Assembly: GCF_025562715.2 (NCBI RefSeq)
Contig: NZ_JAPFCC010000001.1
Span: forward strand, 4,323,501 to 4,387,500
Direction: 5' to 3'
Length of the DNA stretch: 64,000 nucleotides
From: Endozoicomonas gorgoniicola
Lineage (GTDB): Bacteria > Pseudomonadota > Gammaproteobacteria > Pseudomonadales > Endozoicomonadaceae
The notes beneath the pieces are model-generated. The model did not search any database. It saw only the letters and a program-made list of their open reading frames with translations, and was not told where the DNA came from. Position 1 is the first letter of the stretch, and each line of letters begins with the position of its first letter. A program made the translations under genes and the position numbers. Below, one piece after another: positions 59,985 to 64,000 of this stretch.

Positions 59985-61313
59985 TCAGACCTTTGGTTTT
60001 ACTCTGCGCCTAGGTGCTTTGCGTGGAGTTGCCAGAATAGGCTCCGCTTTTTCCCGGGGCTTTCTGGGTGCCTTTTTAGCACCTGAACGCTGACCATCCT
60101 TATGCCCTGCCTTTGGCTTTTTCGGTTTCTTCTGTTTTCTGGGGCGCCGGGACGGGTCATGGCCTGTCTCAGGTACGGTATGCACAGGTTCAAAACCTGC
60201 AATTTCCTTGCGCTCCAGAGTCTGTTTAATCAGTTGCTCAATGTCGCCTAACTGATCAGCTTCGTCAGCACAAACCAAAGAAACCGCCTGACCGGTTGCG
60301 CCGGCACGACCGGTACGACCAATACGATGAACATAATCTTCAGCCACATTAGGCAAGTCAAAGTTTACAACCTGTGGTAGCTGGTCAATATCCAGACCGC
60401 GAGCGGCAATATCCGTTGCAACCAGTACACGTATATCGCCAGATTTAAACTCAGACAATGCTCTTGTACGAGCCCCCTGACTTTTGTTGCCGTGAATGGC
60501 CGCTGATTTAATGCCTTTATCATCAAGATGACGGCTTAAACGGTTTGCACCATGCTTAGTGCGGGTAAACACCAACACCTGCTCCCACTTATGCTTTTTG
60601 ATCAAGTTCGTTAACAGGGCAGGCTTCTGTTTTTTATCAACCGGACACACCCACTGTTTAACTAATTTGGTAGTGGTATTGCGAGGGCTAACAGAAATCT
60701 CAACAGGGTCATTCACCAGGCTCTTCGCCAGGGTTCGAATCTGATCAGAAAAGGTGGCAGAAAACATCAGGTTTTGACGACGTTCAGGCAGGATGTTCAG
60801 GATCTTTTTAATATCATGAATAAAGCCCATATCCAGCATGCGGTCAGCTTCATCCAGTACCAGCACTTCAAGATGTTTGAACCGAACAGCATTCTGATTA
60901 TACAAATCCAGCAAACGCCCGGGAGTAGCAATCAGAACATCAGCACCACGACGCATACGCATCATCTGCGGATTAATTTTTACGCCGCCATAAACAATCG
61001 CAGAGGTTAATGGCAAGTGCCGGCTGTAAGAACGCACGTTATCGCCAACCTGTGCAGCCAGCTCTCTGGTAGGAGTAAGAATCAAAGCACGGGCCTGATT
61101 TGGGCCGGCACGTTCGCCACGACTCAGCAGTTCCAGAATCGGCAGAGTAAAACCTGCCGTTTTACCGGTACCCGTTTGTGCCGCAGCCATGACATCCCTG
61201 CCTTCCAATACTGCTGGAATCGCCTTGCCCTGAATAGGAGAAGGCGTTTCATAACCTTCCTCGGCTACCGCTTCCAGAATAGGGGCTGAAAGGCCCAGGG
61301 AATCAAAATTCAT
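59985..61313 (-). CDS. rhlE: DEAD-box RNA helicase RhlE
   Basis: 442 residues. Motifs: FDSLGLSAPILEAVAEEGYETPSPIQGKAIP, AQTGTGKTAGF, PTRELAAQ, VLDEADRMLDMGF, SAT, DIAARGLDIDQLPQV, HRIGRTGRAG. A Lys/Arg/Pro-rich C-terminal tail (RRPRKQKKPKKPKAGHKDG...) is typical of RhlE and likely binds RNA; RhlE takes part in ribosome assembly and RNA decay. It follows the rRNA operon on the same strand after a terminator. Confidence 0.93.
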   Translation of the reverse strand: MNFDSLGLSAPILEAVAEEGYETPSPIQGKAIPAVLEGRDVMAAAQTGTGKTAGFTLPILELLSRGERAGPNQARALILTPTRELAAQVGDNVRSYSRHLPLTSAIVYGGVKINPQMMRMRRGADVLIATPGRLLDLYNQNAVRFKHLEVLVLDEADRMLDMGFIHDIKKILNILPERRQNLMFSATFSDQIRTLAKSLVNDPVEISVSPRNTTTKLVKQWVCPVDKKQKPALLTNLIKKHKWEQVLVFTRTKHGANRLSRHLDDKGIKSAAIHGNKSQGARTRALSEFKSGDIRVLVATDIAARGLDIDQLPQVVNFDLPNVAEDYVHRIGRTGRAGATGQAVSLVCADEADQLGDIEQLIKQTLERKEIAGFEPVHTVPETGHDPSRRPRKQKKPKKPKAGHKDGQRSGAKKAPRKPREKAEPILATPRKAPRRRVKPKV

Positions 61314-61330
61314 AAAATGATCTCTCGTAT

Positions 61331-61354
61331 TTTACTATTTGTTCGAATAGTAAA
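61331..61354 (-). promoter_or_regulatory. Perfect hairpin in the rhlE leader
   Basis: TTTACTATT (61331-61339) and AATAGTAAA (61346-61354) form a 9-bp AT-rich stem, 18 bases before the rhlE start, between it and the rRNA terminator. Possibly an RNA element for expression control. Confidence 0.45.
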
Positions 61355-61358
61355 TAGC

Positions 61359-61389
61359 AAAAACCCCAACCGATTTCTCGACTGGGGTT
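61359..61389 (-). terminator. Terminator of the rRNA operon
   Basis: On the minus strand AACCCCA (61383-61389) pairs with TGGGGTT (61362-61368), followed by T5 (61359-61363). It lies 11 bases after the 5S gene. Confidence 0.85.
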
Positions 61390-61400
61390 CTCTTAATTAG

Positions 61401-61519
61401 TGCCTGGCGATGACCTACTCTCACATGGGGAAGCCCCACACTACCATCGGCGATGTGTCGTTTCACTTCCGAGTTCGGGATGGGATCGGGTGGTTCCAAC
61501 ACTCTATGGTCACCAGGCA
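61401..61519 (-). rRNA. rrf: 5S ribosomal RNA
   Basis: 119 bases on the minus strand. The ends TGCCTGG and CCAGGCA pair as helix I, and the inner CCCGATCCCATCCCGAACTCGG and AGTGTGGGG segments are typical of gammaproteobacterial 5S rRNA. Confidence 0.97.
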
Positions 61520-61542
61520 AATTCTTTTTTGAGTTGCAGTTT

Positions 61543-61570
61543 TTCCGCTTTCCGCTTTCCGCTTTCCGCT
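61543..61570. repeat. 7-bp tandem repeat in the 23S-5S spacer
   Basis: CTTTCCG-type heptamers occur four times in a row (about 61543-61570). The same core is part of the long hairpin at 57531-57596, so it belongs to a dispersed repeat family of this genome. The rest of the 61520-61720 spacer shows no tRNA gene. Confidence 0.75.
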
Positions 61571-61720
61571 GCCAGTTTAGGCTACTGCAAACTCTGGAAT
61601 CCTGTTCTTAATAAGCTGTATTTCTTGCTTCACACTCTCGTGTATGGCAACCTCCATGGATGGAGGAAGTGCTGAAAATCGTCTGGAACGATTTCAGTAC
61701 AAATCGCTTTGGCGTTATAT

Positions 61721-64000
<2,280 letters not shown>

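Overview
The window looks like part of a gammaproteobacterial chromosome, most likely a marine, host-associated Oceanospirillales member of the Endozoicomonas type. This is an inference from gene families: DUF5062, DUF2956, a TIGR04219-like outer-membrane protein, RlmA, DbpA and RhlE, together with type III secretion remnants, IS200/IS605 elements and large orphan secreted proteins. Most genes are ordinary housekeeping, transport or stress genes, interspersed with accessory islands and decayed genes. The right end is an rRNA operon on the minus strand (5S and the 3' three quarters of 23S).

Layout. 0-4.6 kb: an acyl-CoA carboxylase operon (biotin carboxylase, separate biotin carrier, carboxyltransferase) with an isovaleryl-CoA-dehydrogenase-like enzyme. 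4.6-6.3 kb: a tandem duplication carrying two copies of a cysteine-protease or transglutaminase-like orphan, with a dead piece of pdxY between them. 6.3-9.8 kb: pdxY, a YbjQ protein, an LplT-like MFS carrier and an RluA-type pseudouridine synthase. 9.8-14.2 kb: a 1032-residue secreted orphan, the last 48 codons of a lost hsdM, and a RhuM-Fic protein. 14.2-19.3 kb: two small genes and an unusual minus-strand cluster of three related proteins plus an MFS carrier. 19.5-28.7 kb: DUF5062, rlmA, a cupin, a GNAT, DUF2956, a dicarboxylate-type carrier, dbpA and a two-component system divergent from a His-rich periplasmic protein.

28.7-31.9 kb: a third copy of the 4.6-kb family cut by a TnpB element, then a Cys-rich secreted orphan. 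32-37.7 kb: a MarR regulator with two matching operator palindromes, an asymmetric MdlAB-type ABC transporter and a eukaryotic-type glutathione synthetase, the last three with overlapping start and stop codons. 37.8-41.6 kb: a small outer-membrane barrel, then a SycD/LcrH-type chaperone gene broken by an IS200-like element and coupled to a large repeat-containing probable type III substrate. 41.7-51.5 kb: tRNA-Arg and tRNA-Ser, an SDR, rmuC, gabD, a copper module (cueR, copA, CueR-type promoter), a DUF397 protein and a Na/phosphate carrier. 51.6-61.3 kb: an OprC-like copper receptor, photolyase, a divergent membrane-anchored deformylase, two convergent SLC13 carriers, a GST and rhlE.

The best candidates for something undescribed are: the MarR, ABC and eukaryotic-type GSH-synthetase operon; the three-gene HxH/HEAT-like cluster with its MFS carrier; and the C-H-D family present in two intact copies and one broken copy. 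All functional claims rest on reading sequence and motifs only; no database search was run.
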